NCBI GenBank assembly: GCA_964511495.1
Contig: CAZEFT010000002.1
Span: 124,001-188,000 of the forward strand
Direction: 5' to 3'
DNA: 64,000 bases
From: Litorimonas sp964511495
GTDB lineage: Bacteria; Pseudomonadota; Alphaproteobacteria; Caulobacterales; Maricaulaceae
Shown here: piece after piece, positions 62,014-64,000 of the stretch
Numbering within the stretch: the first letter of the stretch is position 1
Layout: each line of letters opens with the position of its first letter
Translations under genes and position numbers: made by a program
The notes under the pieces: generated by a model
Databases searched by the model: none
Seen by the model: the letters and a program-made list of their open reading frames with translations, nothing else
What the model was told of the DNA's origin: nothing

Positions 62014-62466
62014 ATGCGTTTTTACACATATATGCCTATGCCGCATTTGGTCGCTGTTAACTGTCCTAGTTGCAGTCAATACGCAGTATTCACATTTTCA
62101 TCGTTTAGTGAGGGTATAGATCGAAAAGACAGACAGTATTTCGAAAAATCTAAGTCGTTTGAAACTGAATGGGTGGAAGACTCATTAGGCAGAAGAAATT
62201 ATCGTGTTTGGTATGACTTTGGTAGGGGCAAAAAAAGTCTTAATGTAATAAATGATTTGCCCGAAGGTGTCTCAGCAAATCACTTCGTACACAGCAAATA
62301 TTTTGTCTCACGCAATAACTCTTACCGTGGCGTTATTAAGTGTCAAAGCTGCAATGATAACAGACTTCATAAATTAAACTGGCCAAGGGATGCTTATTTC
62401 AAAGTGAATTATAAACATCATATTTTATGGGCATTCAATAGAGAGAGATGGGCGTTAAAATTTTAG
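62014..62466 (+). CDS. Zinc-ribbon protein, 5' part of a probably frameshifted gene
   Basis: This 150-residue product has two CxxC knuckles, 'CPSC' at 17-20 and 'CQSC' near 110, forming a likely zinc ribbon, and an aromatic, basic C-terminus. It ends abruptly after 'HILWAFNRERWALKF'. The next frame continues 'ILDYLKSKERKKRVH', which reads naturally as the missing extension. At the junction is an (AG)4 run (62440-62447): removing one AG would join the two frames into a single protein of about 207 residues. The pair is visibly more AT-rich than its neighbours, suggesting acquired DNA. Function unknown; from memory of similar sequences I think it belongs to a scattered uncharacterised family, which is a guess. 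Confidence 0.6.
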   Translation: MRFYTYMPMPHLVAVNCPSCSQYAVFTFSSFSEGIDRKDRQYFEKSKSFETEWVEDSLGRRNYRVWYDFGRGKKSLNVINDLPEGVSANHFVHSKYFVSRNNSYRGVIKCQSCNDNRLHKLNWPRDAYFKVNYKHHILWAFNRERWALKF

Positions 62467-62642
62467 ATTATTTGAAATCTAAAGAACGCAAAAAACGAGT
62501 CCATCGTGTCGTAAGAACGCATTATAGAAAGACTCATGTCTATGATTATGATGGGTGGTTGAGAAAATTACCTACAGTTTTCCAGGCAAAAAAAGCGAGA
62601 AATGATATTGTTAAGAAGCTAGAGAATATTTTAAGAGATTAG
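62448..62642 (+). CDS. 3' part of the frameshifted zinc-ribbon gene
   Basis: This 64-residue basic frame (start ATG 62448 after GAGAGA) overlaps the preceding gene by 19 bases. It contains 'ILDYLKSKERKKRVH' and ends with 'LPTVFQAKKARNDIVKKLEN'. Without the upstream frame it has no zinc site and no recognisable domain, and it best fits as the C-terminal segment displaced by a two-base slip in the (AG)4 tract. It could be translated separately by re-initiation. Its TAG overlaps the trpC stop on the other strand by three bases. Confidence 0.5.
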   Translation: MGVKILDYLKSKERKKRVHRVVRTHYRKTHVYDYDGWLRKLPTVFQAKKARNDIVKKLENILRD

Positions 62643-63439
62643 TTTATCAACTTCTGCAAAGCCGCCGCCACATCATCTTGCCGCATTAAACTCTCGCCCA
62701 CCAAATAAGCCTGCGCGCCTTGTGCCGCTAGTTTGTCGATATCGTCTCGCGTATAAATACCGCTTTCAGCCACGCGTATCGCGTCTTTTGGGAGGCGGTC
62801 GGAGAGGGCGCCGAACGTGTCTAATGAGGTCTCAAATGTCCGTAGGTCGCGATTGTTTATCCCGATGAGTGATGCGCCCAGAGCGATAGCGCGATCAATC
62901 TCCTGCGCATCATGAGTTTCGACGAGGGCATCCATGCCTAAGGCCGTGGCCTCATCCATCAATTTTCTGGCTGTGTCATCATCAATCATGGCTAGGATAA
63001 TAAGTATGCAATCTGCGCCCATAACCCGACTTTCCACAATTTGTATGGGGTCGAGCATGAAGTCTTTGCGGAGTAGTGGCAGGGATGTGTTCTTACGGAC
63101 TTGGGCGAAAATTTCATTACTACCTTGGAAACCCGGCCCATCCGTCAGCACGGAGAGGCATGCGGCCCCTCCGGCTTCATAGGCTTTGGTAATTGAGACA
63201 GGATCAAAGTCCGCGCGGATCAACCCTTTGGACGGACTGGCCTTTTTGACCTCGGCAATTATTGCGGGGGCAGGCGCGTTTTTAAGAGTTTTTGCAAATC
63301 CTCGGGCCGGAGGCTGATCTGCGGCGGCCAAGCGCAAGTCTTCTATGGAAATTTCGTCCTGTAAAGCGGCGACTTCTTCCGCTTTATAAGCCGCAATTTT
63401 TTTGAGCACATCGGGTGCATCCATTAGGGCCTTAGCCAT
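62639..63439 (-). CDS. trpC: Indole-3-glycerol phosphate synthase
   Basis: TrpC (266 residues) closes the indole ring from carboxyphenylaminodeoxyribulose phosphate in tryptophan synthesis. The TIM barrel shows 'IIAEVKKASPSKGLIRADFD' (about 60-79, catalytic Lys), 'PLLRKDFMLDPIQIVESRVM' (120-139), 'LIGINNRDLRTFE' and 'AESGIYTRDDI' near the phosphate site. It is monofunctional, without the TrpF fusion of enterobacteria. Its start overlaps the trpD stop by eight bases, so the two are translationally coupled. Confidence 0.97.
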   Translation of the reverse strand: MAKALMDAPDVLKKIAAYKAEEVAALQDEISIEDLRLAAADQPPARGFAKTLKNAPAPAIIAEVKKASPSKGLIRADFDPVSITKAYEAGGAACLSVLTDGPGFQGSNEIFAQVRKNTSLPLLRKDFMLDPIQIVESRVMGADCILIILAMIDDDTARKLMDEATALGMDALVETHDAQEIDRAIALGASLIGINNRDLRTFETSLDTFGALSDRLPKDAIRVAESGIYTRDDIDKLAAQGAQAYLVGESLMRQDDVAAALQKLIN

Positions 63440-64000
63440 TGGAGACCTCGATCAGTGTCTGTAGCGCTTGCCTCGCGGCTCCGCTGTCGATTGAGTCAAC
63501 GGCTTTATCAAGCCCGCTTGGAATGTCTTTGGTGGCACCTGAAATCATCAGGGCGGCGGCACTATTGAATAATACAATATCCCGATAATCACCACTTTCG
63601 CCGTTCAGGAGAGACAATAAGGCTTGCGCATTTTCTGCGGGGTGTCCCCCGCGTAGGCTTTCAATTGTCGTCAATGACAGGCCGTAGCTTTGCGGAGAGA
63701 TATCAAACTCTTTGATCTGGCCCTTTTTCACCTCGCTGACCGAGGTCGGGCCTGTGGTGGTAATCTCATCCAAACCGTCAGAGCCGTGAACAATCCAGAC
63801 ATGTTCCATATCCAATTCGGCAAAAGCTTGCGCCATGAGATGTCGCCAATCATCATTGTTTACGCCAACCAACATACGTTTCGTTCCTGCCGGATTACTC
63901 ATTGGGCCGAGTAAGTTAAAGAGGGTGCGAATGCCGAGTGCTTTACGGGCGGGGCCAACATGACGCATGGCCGGATGATGATTAGGGGCGAAGAGGAATC
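63432..64000 (-). CDS. trpD: Anthranilate phosphoribosyltransferase (5' end outside window)
   Basis: The frame is open to the window edge and no start is visible. The internal ATG at 63968 is not the start, because the codons before it encode the conserved 'FLFAPNHHPAMRHVGPARKA'. TrpD joins anthranilate to PRPP. The visible 189 residues cover the C-terminal alpha/beta domain with 'RTLFNLLGPMSNPAG' and 'VHGSDGLDEITTTGPT', the metal and substrate region. It lies upstream of trpC in a trpDC unit. Confidence 0.96.
   Translation of the reverse strand, partial: FLFAPNHHPAMRHVGPARKALGIRTLFNLLGPMSNPAGTKRMLVGVNNDDWRHLMAQAFAELDMEHVWIVHGSDGLDEITTTGPTSVSEVKKGQIKEFDISPQSYGLSLTTIESLRGGHPAENAQALLSLLNGESGDYRDIVLFNSAAALMISGATKDIPSGLDKAVDSIDSGAARQALQTLIEVSNG

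Overview
This window is a stretch of core chromosome from an alphaproteobacterium. Gene order, moderate base composition and several lineage markers (GTTC-N7-GTTC SOS boxes, NuoE with a C-terminal extension, LpxI instead of LpxH, a short ProS, a nuoA-N to birA-coaX-rnj series) fit best with the Maricaulales/Hyphomonadaceae-Robiginitomaculaceae side of the class. The genus is inference. I saw no rRNA, tRNA, CRISPR array, insertion sequence or prophage.

Layout. 1-1689 (minus strand): 5' part of a secreted serine beta-lactamase-like hydrolase, then uppP (undecaprenyl-pyrophosphate recycling). 2028-8397 (plus): gltD, a GFA-family gene and gltB, coupled by overlapping stops and starts. 8398-11278 (minus): an uncharacterised membrane-anchored ribbon-helix-helix protein and a two-gene unit of a TPR membrane protein and a Cdc48/Vps4-like AAA+ ATPase. 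11537-27120 (plus): all fourteen subunits of respiratory complex I, nuoA-N, with an unknown secreted protein between nuoC and nuoD. The run continues with birA, coaX, rnj, a methylmalonyl-CoA epimerase, a small membrane protein, proS and lolCD. An amino-acid permease (minus) separates lolD from dnaE. 40013-41017 carries a stand-alone MprF-type acyltransferase domain.

41261-56356 (plus) is the translation/envelope cluster rpsB-tsf-pyrH-frr-uppS-cdsA-dxr-rseP-bamA-skp-lpxD-fabZ-lpxA-lpxI-lpxB. It links ribosome and elongation factor synthesis, UMP supply, isoprenoid and phospholipid precursors, outer-membrane protein assembly and lipid A synthesis. gltX-gltA (minus) follow. Then come comEC (plus), lexA (minus), a low-GC zinc-ribbon gene that looks frameshifted, and trpC with the 3' part of trpD (minus).

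Most interesting signals. (1) An unlisted 31-codon membrane micro-ORF just upstream of dnaE has two perfect LexA boxes and a promoter with the same TTGACA-N16-TAGAAC design as lexA. It looks like a SidA-type SOS division inhibitor. (2) The same small HhH-like domain is fused to the C-termini of NuoE and ribosomal protein S2. (3) The AAA+/TPR pair is uncharacterised. (4) The terminators of gltA and lexA lie inside the 3' coding ends of the convergent genes lpxB and comEC. (5) A terminator-type hairpin ends one base before the pyrH start codon.
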